Shown: positions 1 to 13,907, counted from the first letter of the stretch. The stretch is DNA of 64,000 nucleotides from Sphagnum compactum (GCA_965153455.1 OZ234493.1:30060213-30124212), one strand, 5' to 3'. Notes: generated by a model not told the origin, from the sequence alone. Translations and numbers: made by a program.

Positions 1-3000
1 CTGCAGGCTTTTGCTTGCAGGTGTCAGGTTGTGGGATAGTGAGTTCTCTCTTCTCTTTGTAAGAGGTTGACTAGGTGGTGCTGCTCGCTCCTGGCCAACA
101 GGCATCACCACTTTCCTGGGTTGCCCTGCTGCATTGAGTAACCTCTGAACAATCACACCTCCACCTGCAGGCACCTTGGATACAGCACCTGTGGCATTGC
201 GCAAGATGCCTGGATTATGAACTGATGTGATGCGATATGAAGATAGGCGCCTGATACTGTTGTTCAATGGAAGCCTGCTGTTGTAGGGAGAAGAGTGGAA
301 AATGCTCTTGGTAGAGAGGTAGGAGGAAGAAGGTTGACAAGCGGAGTTGATGGATAGGCCCCCAAGTGAAGTTTCAATATTCACTGCTTTTCCGGACCTT
401 TGTCCCCCCAACTGTGAGAAACGATCCTGTGCAGGGGTAGGCACAAAGAAAAGCCTTGATTCTCCCGCTCTGATGCTCCCAGGTCCTTCATCCTGGCAAG
501 CAATCCCAAAACACGTTTCACATAAGCAAACTGTGAACAGGCTAACGTAGTACAAAGACTAACTTGCAAATCTGGGGATCCAACCTGACAATGTTGCTGC
601 TGAAGATCAAAGTGATCGTAACATATGGTGCTTAGCCAACTTTGTATCCAAATGTCATATGTGCTGAGAGGTTATGTTGTTCTGTATGCGGGCTGAATGA
701 ATGGTCTTGGATTCAAAGGAAAAGCTTTCAGACCCTCTTGCAAAACTGCCCAGTTTTTTCTCTGAAGGATAGGAAACCTCCAAAAATGGCACCAACTACA
801 AGGAACATGCACCACCAAACAACTGGAACAATTAAATACTAATCATCTCATGTAAGAGCAAGGATGTAGCACCTCAGATGTTTCATCCCTCAAAGCTGAT
901 ATCTTCAACTGTTGTGGAGGTGACCTTGGAGTGGTGTGGTCTTGGAGCCTAGCTACTCCACCCTTCCAATTCTGACCAAAACCACTGGTCCCATGGATTT
1001 CCTGCCACTTGTAAACAGGGTAGTGAGACCAGGGCTCCATCATGGATCAGTTCTCTCCCTACTTCAATCTGAACACATGCTTGACAGAACTAACTACGGA
1101 GATTCAATTATTGGAAACTGGCATGCATGGTTGTTGAGTAGCATGTATTGTGATAACAATTGTTTGAATCAATTACAAACTCTTCCCCTGAAAGAGTTCT
1201 CCTTTGTGGTGTAAGCCTTGTTAAATCTCCCCAACTGACCACAAATCCAAATCATGTTAAACATGGTTATCTCCTTATCTGGTTCCATTTTGCTCATAAC
1301 TTTTCAGCCCCTTGGCTTGGATCATCATATTTTAGCTGTCTGCAATGGTGCACTTGTTCAAAGTAGCACTATGCTTATTGCTAGATATATCCAGTACCAG
1401 AAGCTGCCTTCTGTGAGGAATTCTCTCATAGGAAGACTGGCCAGAGAAGTTTTCTGTCATCACTCACCCTGCCTTGAGCATTATCTCTTCCAAGAACACG
1501 ATTTGCAGTGTACTTTTTGGATGCTAAAAGATTATTGTTTCCCTGTGTCCAAGCAGCTCCTCCAGCATTTGGTGTTGAAGATGGAGATGGTACCCCAGTC
1601 ACGCTTCCAGGCTGATTTGGCAATATGGGCACAACAGTGTCTTGCACTGACTTCGGAAAAACTTGACAGCTGTTCATGTTTCTTACTACCTTCTGATTCC
1701 GCATTGCATCACCCTGCACAAAAGAACCCTTCCAAATTCAGCCCTTGATTGAAGAGTAGATAACCAGGTGTGATTTTCTCCGAGAGTCCACAAAAAATGA
1801 GGTAGAGAGAAAGAGCTGCACAGAACAAAAAAATACATTATAGATTTCATCATCCATCACAAAACCAGCCTGCAGCAGCCAGTGGTAACCACAGTCCATC
1901 CTAACATGGCTTTTATAAGCTCCATAAATGTCCCGGGGGAGCTTAGATGGAGCACAAACTTATGTTGGCTTAGTTCAGCCAACTAAGACAGATGCTGGCA
2001 AGCAGAATTTCAGGTGTTTATGGCAGACAGAAGTTTATTGTCACCAGCTAAATTCTGGACCATGCTAAGAGTTACTGAATAGAGATCCCAAGGATAGAGA
2101 AGCTCAAATGGATTCCGATTTTCTCAAGCTTGAATAAGACTGAGGATAACAGTGGCATCCTTACTGCTTTCCACATGCGAACTTGAATATCTCGCAAAAA
2201 ATGCTGTTGGGGCCCAATCACACTGCCAGGCCTCACAATGCGCAAATAACCCAATGCCTATGCCCAAGATGTGATCCCCCAAGAAAGTCAAAAACATGTT
2301 TCAGTATTGCTGCTTCATGCTTAAAGTAGTTGAGTCCCTGCAATTGAATACATCATCAGTACACAGTTTCAACTGTAGTATCCCACTAGCAAGGATGCAG
2401 CACATGCACAGGTAGTGACAAAGAGAGAACAGATTTAGGAATAAAGTGAGGATCTTAGCATTCAATGATCAAATCAGACAGAAGACAAATGAGGACATAG
2501 ACAAGTGAGTTGCACCTCATTGCATGTAAACTTGTAGTGCTTCATGATGTAGCAGCCAATCAGCACACCAGTCCGGCCCAAACCTGCCTGCACATACCCA
2601 AAAAGTCTTCATCTGCTGCATTCAACCCCACTAATTGCCCTGTCTGATTTTATTAACAACTCACCCAAACAGCAACAGAAAAAAGGGATTCCTCTGGTGA
2701 AATACATGGAGAAGGGCCAAAATGGGAAGCTTGCAGTCATATACAATCATGTCAACAATTGCCAGAACAATTGAACAATTTTGAAGGCATTCATTAAAAA
2801 CAACATTGATGATGTTTAACAGATCTGACTAACCAATCACAAGTTTCTACAAACAGGATGCTAACCCAAGAAGGCAAAACTGTGGAGTACTTAAGTATGA
2901 TTACTTCCATGACCAAGAGACAGCTTACTTTACAGTGCACTGCTAATGCTCCAGAGGTACCCTCTACAATCTCAAGGAATCGCTTGACAATTCGCTCAGG

Positions 3001-6000
3001 TGGGCAGCTGCACAAGCAAGCAAAAAGACAAGCATCATTCATTAGAATTACACTCTAGTGCCAATTGAGATAAAAGGTCAAGAGAGTCGATCACAGGATT
3101 GGAGGTCAAAGACCTGTAGGACACTGATGTCACTATCCCTGACTTTCTGAACCCTCATCCAAGACTTGATCACACTAAATGTTGAAATCTGGGTCTGGAA
3201 AAATCACTTTAAATAACACCAGCATACCAGTCCGGACCAATTTGGGGAAAATCCTAGTTGCAAGAGAACAAATTGCAAACATGGATACAGTGTATGGAGA
3301 GCCATCAATGACAATTTGTGTGCCAAATCCCAACAAATGGAATCCAATCCTCTCAAGGTCAACTAATTGGAGAGAACAGTTTTAAGGCTATATACTTGTT
3401 CCTAACACATTTTAAGGCTACATAGGAGAAGCAACTGGAAGAGACCAAGTTGTTCGACATAATCTAAATGTGGGACTCCAATACTCAAGTCTGATTAAAT
3501 CCACATTCACAAGACCTACACACTTAACACTTCATGCCCATACAGATAGTTAAAGGAAAGAAAATTCAGTAAGAGGCATGAAAGGCTAATATAAAGAATT
3601 GACCTACAGGTTGCTAAGAGCAAAACATAAATATCTCTGCTCAAACATGCATTCTTTTCCCCACTTTTTCTCACAAGATTCCCACTGCATACCTAGCAGA
3701 GTTTCCAGATTTTATAGTGGATTCCATGAGCTAAAGCATTTTAGATAGTTTTCAGGTAATAGTTTCAGATCAGGGCATCATTAAACACCTGCTTTCTGGG
3801 CCTAGAAAACCCCTAGGCAAGTGAACACAGACCTGCCATCAGGAAAATATAAATCATAGTGGGAAAGACCATAATCGGTGAAGCGCCGTCTCTCATACAC
3901 TCTTCTATTGAGCCTTATGATGCCGCTGACTCCTATCTGCCACAAAACCAATAAAAAGAACAACTTTACCTTACTGAGATCTCACCCATTAAAAAGAACA
4001 CTGGACAATGTGAAATCTACACCAAGATTAAAGAGTAAAAAAATGGAGCAAGAAATACTTTGTCCACACCAAGACCTGAGACTACTCAGGAGAATAGCTC
4101 AGGTGATTTACACATCCACAGCCACATCAAAAGGGAAAAGAAAACAAACCTGCTGAAAATACTCCACATAATCTTCTGGTACCAAGGTCCTGTACCCATA
4201 GATCTGCAAAAACCATATGTGAGCAGGTTCAGGCTGTAGTATGCACCATGACAGAAATAATACAGGGACATTAATTAGGAAGAATGGCTGACACTGGCAG
4301 CACAAATGACAATAAAACTGACATCAGTGCTTTACAGAGCAAGCCAGACAAGTTTTCACAGTTTTTCAATGCTTGAAATGACAGGCATGGACATACAGGT
4401 TTAGTTTTGAACAAGAACCTCCAAGCGTCTTGCTGATGGTCCACTAAAAGCCACAAGCTTACCAGGAACCATCCAATTCAAGTCTCCATTTTTTACCTGC
4501 CAGGCATCCAATTGATTGATTGTCCATTTGCAAACCATTTGCACAAGGGCTCACAGGAGTGCCCATCAGTCTCAAGTATTATTGCTGGTGCTTCAAAAGA
4601 ACTCTGATCCTGGCACTAGTAAAGTATTGCAATGTAAGCTACTCAGACCTTCTTGTGGAAATCAGCATTACCAAAACTGTCAGTCATGAACTGGTGGACC
4701 TGTGACTTTCACCCTAAGAAAAAACACAATGATGCGTGTGCTTTCAAAGTACAAGGTAATAACCTGTTCAAAATACTCATACTCATCAAGACGGAAATTG
4801 TTGAAGTCAATCCAATCTAGCTTCTGAGCTTTAGATATTGCCTGACCACACAAAAAGCAGCAGCATAATTTGTATAAGGATTTAGGTATAGTAGGTCAGT
4901 ACAATAATGTGACAACTGCCCCCACACATGTGAGCAATTCAGGTTCAGGACCTTCAAGCTCCAGTACAGGAATGCACAGTATAAACCCCTCCTTTGGCCT
5001 CAAGTCTGTAACTTTTGAATAAGTGGGCATGTGCCTCATTTGCCCACTACTGGCACCAGCATAGATGCACATTAAAGCAAGTTGCAAGGAAAAACATGGT
5101 ACCTGGATGCAGTCATATACACTAAGGTGGTATGTGGAAATCCCACAAGTGGGATCCCGAAATGGCATAAATGGCTGGAATCTAGACAATGTTTCATATG
5201 CTGCTGCAGCCTCAACTCCACCAAATAGCACCAGGTAAGCTCCAACCTGCAACCAATAAAAGCTTATGCACCACATACCTAAATTGTCTTCCATGACCTT
5301 CTCAATCCATACCTTTGCTCTCTACAGATATAGTCCCATTTCTAGCACATAAAACATGGACATATCATGTAGGAGAGGGCATGAGAACTTGAAGCTATTT
5401 GAGGATGTAGAAAGGATTTTGGGGGAGTTCATGAAGAGACACCGAGCTAGAGGCATCACATACCAGAACTGCAGCATTTGATTTTTTCTTCGGCTCAGCA
5501 CTGCACCAGAAGAATACACATTGGTTCTGCTCATCTGCTTCCTGACCCCATTGAAACAAGTCAGGACCCACTTCATCTCAGGAGATGAAAGAATATTAAG
5601 TTGTAATTTCAGATTCCAGTAACTTCGTAGTTGTTACAAGATATCCACAGTAGCTTCCCTGACAGAGTTATCTAGTTTTGATCTGCATTTTAAGCTTCAG
5701 AGGTTCCCTTTGCATTAATGAGTGTGCCTTGATAAGCTAAGGCTGATGTTGACATAATTCTAACATAGAAAATAGTGAAAGATCTTCGAGAAAACTTACC
5801 TTAAGAAGTCCATGAAGTTTCCAACAGAATCGATACGTGCAGGCAAGGTTCAATGGTCCAAAGTCTGCAAAAAAAGGTTCATACACCTGCTTGGAATGAC
5901 CACCTCACAAAGTTAATCATAATTGCAGCAAACAGCACTGTTGAACACCCCTGCGGAAGCAAAGGCTCTAGAGATGCAGGTTTCTAAGAAAAATCACATA

Positions 6001-6724
6001 AGAGGATCACATTTGTCCTCTTTTGGATACTGCAATCCTTACTTTCTGGCTCTATCAGATGACATTCTCTTGACAAAACTATTGCAGGACATGAGGTTAC
6101 ACAATTGATCCTGTTGTACAAAATAGATATAATCCTGAACTGCTGAAGTAGATGGGTAGTGGAGTCGAGATACATAAAAGAAAGATCAATTGCGGATGCA
6201 AGAGCAAACATGACTACAAAACTTCTTCTGTGGATTGCAACAAGAGCAGGCTCTCATGAATGCCAAGCATGGCAATTGCCAGCTCCCTCCTGACGATTGG
6301 GTCTCCACTCATGACAAGGATAACTGACATAAAGGAGGCTGAAAAGTTGCTGGCTTTAAGACAATTTGCCACAAAAGGAGGATATTGATCATAGGAGACA
6401 TTGCAAAACTCCCTTCCCAAGCCTTAAGAGGCCGAAGAAGAATAGAGTTCTCTAAGTAGCATTGGGCATCCTCAAGAGATCAACTTCTCCTCAATCCAAG
6501 ATTGCACAAACCTCTTCCATGATTCTTAGACAAAATTCAGAAGACAAAAACATGATTGTGAAAGAAGCATTTACCAGTTCATTATCGATGTTGAAACCGG
6601 AGGCTGGCTTAGGGAGACGATGTACTATGGCAGAGTCTTCAGGACGATTCAGGGGAGCGAAATAGAGCTTGTCTTTCATGATCTCGCTCACGATCACTCC
6701 GCTTTTCTCCGGTCCCGTGCCCAT
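1..6724 (-). CDS. CDC14: CDC14-type dual-specificity protein phosphatase (13 exons, 3' end off window)
   Basis: Predicted phosphatase removing phosphate mainly from Ser-Pro sites; family roles are mitotic exit, cytokinesis and centriole/basal-body functions. Exons on the minus strand: 6724-6575, 5886-5800, 5526-5464, 5246-5103, 4841-4764, 4496-4419, 4203-4150, 3936-3833, 3007-2929, 2587-2516, 2257-2165, 1713-1468, 492-1. All joins keep phase, giving at least 580 residues. The N-terminal domain starts [10 protein letters not shown] and holds DFGPLNLA and VGAYLV. The catalytic loop HCKAGLGRTG puts Cys278 and Arg284, with general-acid Asp251 in [19 protein letters not shown] follows. The loop is split by an intron after HCK. 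The tail from about residue 335 is Ser- and Arg-rich and still open at the window edge. The start is the first ATG after an in-frame TAG nine codons upstream. The 975-base gap between exons 12 and 13 could hide a further exon. Family assignment is secure; the exact tail is less so. Confidence 0.93.
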
Positions 6725-8770
6725 ACTACTTGCCCCTGGCTGATTAACCTATAAAGTTCCTTTGTGAAAACCCTTGACACGTTTTCCTATATGCTCCTTG
6801 AATGCTCCTCCGGCTTCTGTTGTTGTTGATGAGCCTGCTACAATTGCCTTATTGAAAAGCCTCTGCTACATAGCGCCTTCAAAGTGCTGCTACAAACAGA
6901 CACGACGTCCGCGATACATTTTGGCGTCGGCACCAGTTCTCAACGGCAGGCAAATCTGTGTTCATTTGTGCTCAACGGAGGCAATCCGTGATAATCCTGG
7001 TAAGACAGTAAGAAGAAGACGACCTAGAAAAGAATCAATCTCCAGTGCAATCTCCAGTGCGATTCTCTACTTCATGCCCTGATGTCGCAATACAAAGAGC
7101 CTTCACATAGTACTTACTGGCACAATAGGATCGACAGCAGTGATTTCGCTATGACGAATCTTCTTCTGTGGCCGTTGTCCACATTTGCAGCGTAACGCTT
7201 CAAAGAGTCATCCTTACCAGAAAGGAGGAGAACAGAGACCATCGCATCGCATCGCATCGTCTATAGATTCATTCAGAGTGTGGCCTCTTCCTGCGCAACA
7301 AAAGATGCACGATACGCAGATGCAAATCGGCCGCAATCTCGACAGTCCAAGATGCACAATATGCAGATGCAAATCGCCCGCAATCTCGACAGGACTGTCT
7401 ATTGCAAATGAGAGAAGCAACGAAGTCTGCCAAAACAAAAGGAAGGAATGCACGCACGCACGCACGCCTCTACATATTCAAGCACCTGGAGCTTCTTTGG
7501 GAACAGGAGCACACACACAGACGAAAATCAACCGCAATTCCTCCGGTATTATCCACCGCGGAGAAGGCTAGCAACAACATTATCCCTGAATCTTTGCCCC
7601 CAGCACACTTATATCTGTGTCAGAGCATTTCCAAAAAACCAGAACTCCACTTCCAAATGAACGCAGATAGACGATGAAACGTCATCTATCTTTGGCTTAC
7701 TTCTGTAGCGCTCCTTTCCCACAGGCCAAGCGTTGAACTCTGGTGCGGTGAAGAGAAGAATTCCAGTGCGAAACTTAGCAATTTCTTCATTTTCCTGGTT
7801 CATTAACACTCTTAATAGACGTTCTTCATCTTCTTAATAATTCTTCTCAGCACAACATTGATTGCCCTTCCGACTTGAGCAGTAGCAGCAGCAGCAGCAG
7901 TGCGGTGAATTTGACAACGACGACGAAGAAGAAGAAGAAAAAAAAAATTCACTACATTTTTGCTTGCTTGCAGAGGCAAGAAATGCGCCGAAAGAAACCA
8001 AAAAAATGCCTCCTCCGGTTAATTTCATCAAGCGAAGAAGAGGAACAATAGAATGATGCTCTTTTTCTCTATCTATCTCCTCCTACTTGTCTCTCGCGGC
8101 ACGTTGAGGAGAAATTTGCCATTTGATTTTCGCCTTTGTCTTTCTTTCCCCTTTGCGTCGGACAGACACGACATGTGGATACGAGTTCACAAGTGCGCTC
8201 CAGGCTCGCCTGCGTCTTCTCGTTGCCTTTCACAGTGTTCCTGCCTTTCACCTCTCACCACCAACTGCAGGCCTGTGTTTTTTCACTGGCGAAATCTCGC
8301 CAAAAAGAGAAATTAAAAACCCAAAAAAATTTCGAAAATGAAATATTTTTTTAAAGGTTTTCAAATCGCCAGAAGTAAGAGTCAAATAAAAATAAAATTA
8401 AAATAAAATAAAAATCGCCAGATAGGTACATTTCGTTTTCCAGTTTGTAGCCAATTATACAGAAGGATGATGATTAAAAGATTTGTGTTCATATTTGGTT
8501 TATAGCCAGATTTGACTAAAATCTTCATTAAGACGATCGCCAGATTTTCTGCATCTTGCTATGGATGGTCGCCACTGTTGCTCCTTCAAAAAAAAAAAAA
8601 CACTGACCCTCTGACGCTACTTGGCTGACGGCTTTGCTTGTTGGCCGGGTGGGCGCTGAGAGGCCGTGGCTTTCGGCGTGTTCCAGCGGCGCTGCATGGC
8701 GGAAAATATGGGGGCACAATAATGGGCACCATTACTTGACACACTTTCAGTTCTGACGGCTTTTTATACA
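6725..8770. promoter_or_regulatory. 5' flank of the CDC14 gene; no other gene seen
   Basis: This stretch should contain the promoter and 5' UTR of the minus-strand phosphatase. I see no long conserved reading frame on either strand. It carries simple repeats: a (CATCG)n-like tract near 7240-7260, (ACGC)n near 7450-7467, GCA and GAA runs near 7881-7950 and an A-run at 8588-8600. GC content is higher than in the AT-rich DNA to its right, as expected for a gene-proximal region. No TATA box or transcription start can be fixed from sequence alone. Confidence 0.4.
7303..7396. repeat. 47-bp tandem duplication upstream of CDC14
   Basis: Two adjacent copies with a 47-base period share the core ATGCAGATGCAAATCG and a following CGCAATCTCGACAG, with only a few mismatches. 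It lies about 600 bases upstream of the phosphatase start codon, so it may be promoter or 5' UTR sequence. No function is known. Confidence 0.75.
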
Positions 8771-8917
8771 AAGTTTTTTTTAATATATTTATTTATTTAT
8801 TTATATAATGAATTTTATATTATAAATAAATTATGTTTTATATTATTTTGCTTTATATTTTAATAATTAATATATTATTTAAATAAATTATTGGGGTGGT
8901 GTGTGTGTGTGTGTTTT

Positions 8918-9400
8918 GCATATCCCAAAGGCCAAAATGACCCACGAAAAATATTATGGAACACATCCCAAAACTGATAATTTAAATTTTTGGCATGTCC
9001 CCAAAGGCCAAAATGACAATGAAAAAAAATGAAACACATCCTAAAACCAATTATTTAAATTTTGGACATGTTTCCGAAGGCCAAAATGACCAATGAAAAA
9101 AAATATATATATATGTCCCAAAACCAATAATTAAAATTTTAAGCATGTCCCCAAAGGCCAAAATGAACGATTGAAAAAAATGAAACACATCCCAAATTCA
9201 ATAATTTAAATTTTGGACATGTTCCCAAAGGCCAAAATGACCAATGAAATTTTTTTAAAAATACGTCCCAAAATCAATTATTTAAATTTTGGACATGTCC
9301 CCAAAAGCAAAAATGAAACACATCCCAAATTCAATAATTTAAATTTTGGACATGTCCAAGTACCAAAACAATTTTAAATAACACATCCAAAAACTTTTAA
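8918..9400. repeat. Minisatellite of about 74-bp imperfect units (about 6 copies)
   Basis: Each unit runs through CATGTCCCCAAAGGCCAAAA, then TGACCAATGAAAAAA, then ACACATCCCAAA and AATAATTTAAATTTTGGA. About six units can be followed, diverged by substitutions and small indels; the last ones are shortened. A (GT)n tract at about 8899-8914 sits at the left border. No coding potential is seen. Confidence 0.8.
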
Positions 9401-11840
9401 ATTATTATTCATTATTCATCTATCAATAAAAAACATCAATATTTTTAGATTAATATATTACCATAAGATGTTGTCTTAGTAGACCTTAGTGGATTGTGTT
9501 CTTTTTGCAACTTTGCAAAATTGTAAGGTTGTTTAATTATAGGAGTTAAAAATTAAATGGGGCATGAATTAGGGCAATTTGCATCATGCTACACATGCCT
9601 AATTAAATGTAAGTTCTTCATTAGCATGAATTCATGCAAATGTCTATCATGTTGTCATTCATGATTATTTTGTAAGTTTTTAAATTCTTGTTCTTGGGTG
9701 TTTTTTTCTCAATTTTTCAATTTTGTATTTACTTAAATTTGACTTAATATATCATGCATTTTTGTAAGGTTTGCAGGAATATGCAATTGAAATGAGAATA
9801 TCAATAATATGTATTTACATTGTGTTTATGTTTTGATTTTAATAAATATTTTTTAAAAAAAATTCACTTGGTTTCAATTTTAACCAATAATATATATTTT
9901 CTAATGTTTTATCATATTCTTTATTTTCTTTCACAATTTTTTTTTGAAAATTTTGACATTTGTGAAAATAATATAATTAGTGTCAAACTGACCCAAGTAC
10001 TATGTCAATATTAGTTTTTTTTTTTTGGAAGGGTGGCAAAGACCATTTCATTTTTTTTATTGTTATTTAACTTTTGTTTGGTGAACTAGACACTTGTCTT
10101 GTGCAAAAACATTGCTCAATTTTGACAAGTACACTAGTCTTTTTGTAAAACAATTTTGTAAATTCAACAAGTATATTTGTCTTGTGCAAAAACTTTGTGC
10201 AATTTTGGCATATACATTTGTATTGTGCAAAACTTGGTTCAACTTTGGTAACTTTTGTTGAATGAATATTATACGAGAATTTGAGCTTTAATATTAGAAT
10301 TGTGAAGTCCTATTTCTCTCCAAAGAAAAGGAATAAGCATGTACTTGGGTATAAAATTTTTTAGTATTTGGGATGTCCTCAATTGTCGATATTTTTGGTT
10401 TATTTTGGGTGATTGGCCAATGAATAAGGCTCATCCCAAAAACAAATTGTGAACTTTTGATGCACAAATAATAAATAATTTACTATCCTTAAGAGGGTTT
10501 TAAATAGTGTTAGGTGGCTTTTGAAAAGTGACGTGATTGTAAGCTTGGTTTTCAATATGAAAAATAGGGAGTACCAAAATTAATGATGAGATCAAGATGA
10601 GAACAACCCCTTAGTTTTCACCCATGTGAGAACCAACCTTTCCATTTTCTTTAATCGAGATAAAAAAAGTCTCATGGCCTGTATTTTTCTTTCACCTTCA
10701 TGTTCTTCAACTTTATGAATCCATGTTTTATGTTAAATCGTGAGTTTTTAAAGTTGAGCAATTGAAGTTTTGTGCATTTTTTTGATTCATGAGGTTTGAG
10801 GTGTGAACTTTTTATGTTTGGATTCTATCGTCCATGAGTTTTGTTGCTTGTGAAAGTTTACGATTCAATGTTTGTGATTTTTTGTTCATGAACTTTGTTG
10901 ATGTTCATCATTGCTTAATGTTATTACTTTGTCATCTCCTATTGCTATTGCTTATCATTGTCGCTAGCTATTATTTTGCCATCAATTTTTGTTGTTACTT
11001 GCCATTGTCATCAATTATTATTGACATCAACGAACCTTCAAATACATGTGTTACACTTTATCCTTTGTTATTGTTACTATTTGTCATTGCCTCCTATTGT
11101 TATTTGTGTTACGTTGTTGTGTTAGATATTTCTTTTCCTCCCTCTTACTTTTTCTTTAAGGTATTTGAAATGTAAAACTTACTCGATACACAATTATTTC
11201 AACTAGCACCAAGAAAGTAAGATTTTTTTCTTTTTTTTTCATTTTTTAATTTCATTAATGTTCATTTTATAAAGCTACTTTTGTTTCTTTTTTAAGTTTT
11301 TTTTTTTTTGCCCTTGTTTTTTTCCTTCTGAAAAGCTTGGTTTGTTTTTCTTCTTACATGTCTTTTTTTTTCTTTTATTATATTTTTCTTTGGTTTTTTT
11401 CTTTTTAAAAGATTTTTTGGTATTTGTTTTCCTTTTAGAGATCCTAGTTTCTTTTTTTAATTCATTCTTTCATATTTTCACTTTTTTTTTCTCTCTTAGG
11501 GTGGAGAAAACAAGTTTTTTTTTTCTTTTTTTCTTTTGAGCAAGATTTGTACTTTGGACTATTCTCACATATACATACACTCAAAACACAAATTAATTTT
11601 GTAATTTTGCAAAATGGTGAAAGGAGAAAAACATAGGTATTTTACTTTGTAAATGTTCACAATTTGGTAGATCATCTTGCTTCTAACTATTTGTAGTATT
11701 TGGGTAAATCATAGAGCTATTTAATTTTTTTCTTTTTTCAACGGATGACATTCTCTTATGAAACTAAATATGAAATAATACTTTGAAAATGAAAATACAT
11801 GTGATGTTTTCATTAATGAGTTGTGATGGAAAATGAGCTT
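9401..11840. other. AT-rich intergenic DNA, nothing recognised
   Basis: Long T-runs, (TTG)/(CAT)-like simple sequence and short frames rich in Phe, Leu and Tyr are typical of non-coding AT-rich DNA. The frame at 10834-11175 is low-complexity translation of pyrimidine-rich sequence, not a credible gene. The region probably includes the undetectable 5' part of the hAT relic that becomes recognisable from about 11850. Confidence 0.5.
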
Positions 11841-13907
11841 TTGTAAAAAATGTTTATAGAAAATTCAAGTCTTCAAACAAAATTAAGTATAAATCTTTTA
11901 AATGATGCAAAAATCATGAAAGAAAATCCATTAAAGTTGCATGTGCAAAGAAAATTTTTGACACCGCGCTATAAAACTACATTGTGTTGGGCATCTTACT
12001 ATGTCAAAACTAACAAAAATGTTGATTTAAAATCTCTTCAAATCATGCATTATATTTTTTGTTACAACAATCCATGTTTAATTTCAAACCCAAAAACTAA
12101 TTAAACAACTTGAAGAAATGGAGCAATTTTATACAATATAATAAATGAAATAACTACATTGAAAAAAAATGTTTTAAAAATTATTTTGTTCCTGCCAAAA
12201 CATTTGAGGAAAAAATGAACAATCTTATGAAAGAAGAAAAGGAAAGATGACTAGCAAAAAAGTTTATAGATTAGGTGATTATATTTCCATTTTTTTGTAT
12301 GAAAGGAACCTTTCAAGAAAAATGATGTGCAATAAAGTTGTTTTGGAGGATTTGGGGCTTCTAATTGTGAAAAATCAATTGGTTTTGTAGTTTGTGAAAA
12401 TTGTTACTTAAAGTGTTTTAGTAGCATTTGTGTCCAAATGTTGTTTTTCTTTGCAAAAAACAATCTTCACAACAAATGATACTCATGTTAATGGAAAAAA
12501 TAAACAATTATGTGTTTTGCCAACCTTGGTATAATGTGATTTTCTAATTGCAAGCTTTAACCTTAGATGTCAAAAGGTGCACATGATATTTTAACATTAG
12601 TGATCAATTTGTTGGGGCTAATTATTTGCCAAAACATACTTACCCTTGAATTTTTTGAAGCCATAAATACTATTGGACAAACTTTGGCTAAAGATTTGAT
12701 TGAGTTATTGAACTAATATGACTCGAAGAAGAAAATTATTGCCTATGTGAAGGATAATGAATTTAACCTAAATATTATGATTATCACACTAGAATCATTT
12801 GTAAGCTATGAAACATTAAGTTTGGGGGAAAGTTTTCAGGGAACTAATTTTGGGCATGCATTTTAAAAGCACGTCAATATAGTACAATGGATGATAAAAT
12901 TTACAAAGGTTTGATGAAATATGTGTTTATCAAATCTACCCAAGGGGATTTGAAAAAATGTATCATTTGGCCTAAAAAGGCATAGGCTGTTTGCATGTTA
13001 TGGTGGACCCAAATGTAATTAAAACTGGATGTACATAAAATACTAAAAGTACAACAACTTTCAATTCATTTATTTGAATTTTTTAAAAATTAGATTAAGT
13101 TGACATGGGCCTTAAAAATCAAATAAATCAATACAAATTTGAATATGAAATTGCTTCACATGTGTTTGTTTCTTTCAATGAATGTACACCAATTACATTA
13201 TAAAACTTGTGGGAAACACTTTATTTGGCAGCAGTATACCATTTTCTTACTAATTTAAAAACTCAACTTCAATTTCATGGATAAATAAAAATAACACCAA
13301 AAACATTTATATCCTCAATGGAAACATTTTACAACTTACAAACATCATAATCATCATCATTATTATAACATAATGTCCTACCAAAGGTTTAATTTAATTT
13401 GAATTTAAACTCCATAATTTTAAGTCAATTTGAAAAAACATTGATGGAAGATTGTTCTTTGTACATATATACATTAATGTATAATTTTTTTTTGAAATTT
13501 TCCAACTAAAAGAAGTACTTCTTAGTCCTTTTGTAAAAATAATGGTTATGTGACATGCAATTGCATGTTACAAATGTACTCCAAAGGACTATGACATCAT
13601 TCTTATTAACATTAATTTCACACCATAATGATAGATTAAAATGTGAACCACCTTTAATTACACCTTTTCACCATTGTTCCTTTTATTATCATGTTCCCAA
13701 AATTTTCAAATTTTGTTTGTACTAAAAATTGTAACATTGTGATAATTTTTTGGATCCACCATAACATGCAAACAATAGTGGAAGAGCGCATGTGTGAAAT
13801 ATGGTCTACCCCGAAAAAAAATATATACACCAATGAAGACAAGGTATCTCTTTATTTTCACAAAAAAACCTTTTGAAGTTCTTGCACAAAATATATTGGG
13901 CCTACCC

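Noticed and set aside
10834-11540. Frames of 113 and 65 aa rich in Phe, Leu, Cys and Tyr
   Set aside because: Low-complexity translation of pyrimidine-rich AT DNA, with no splice partners or motifs.
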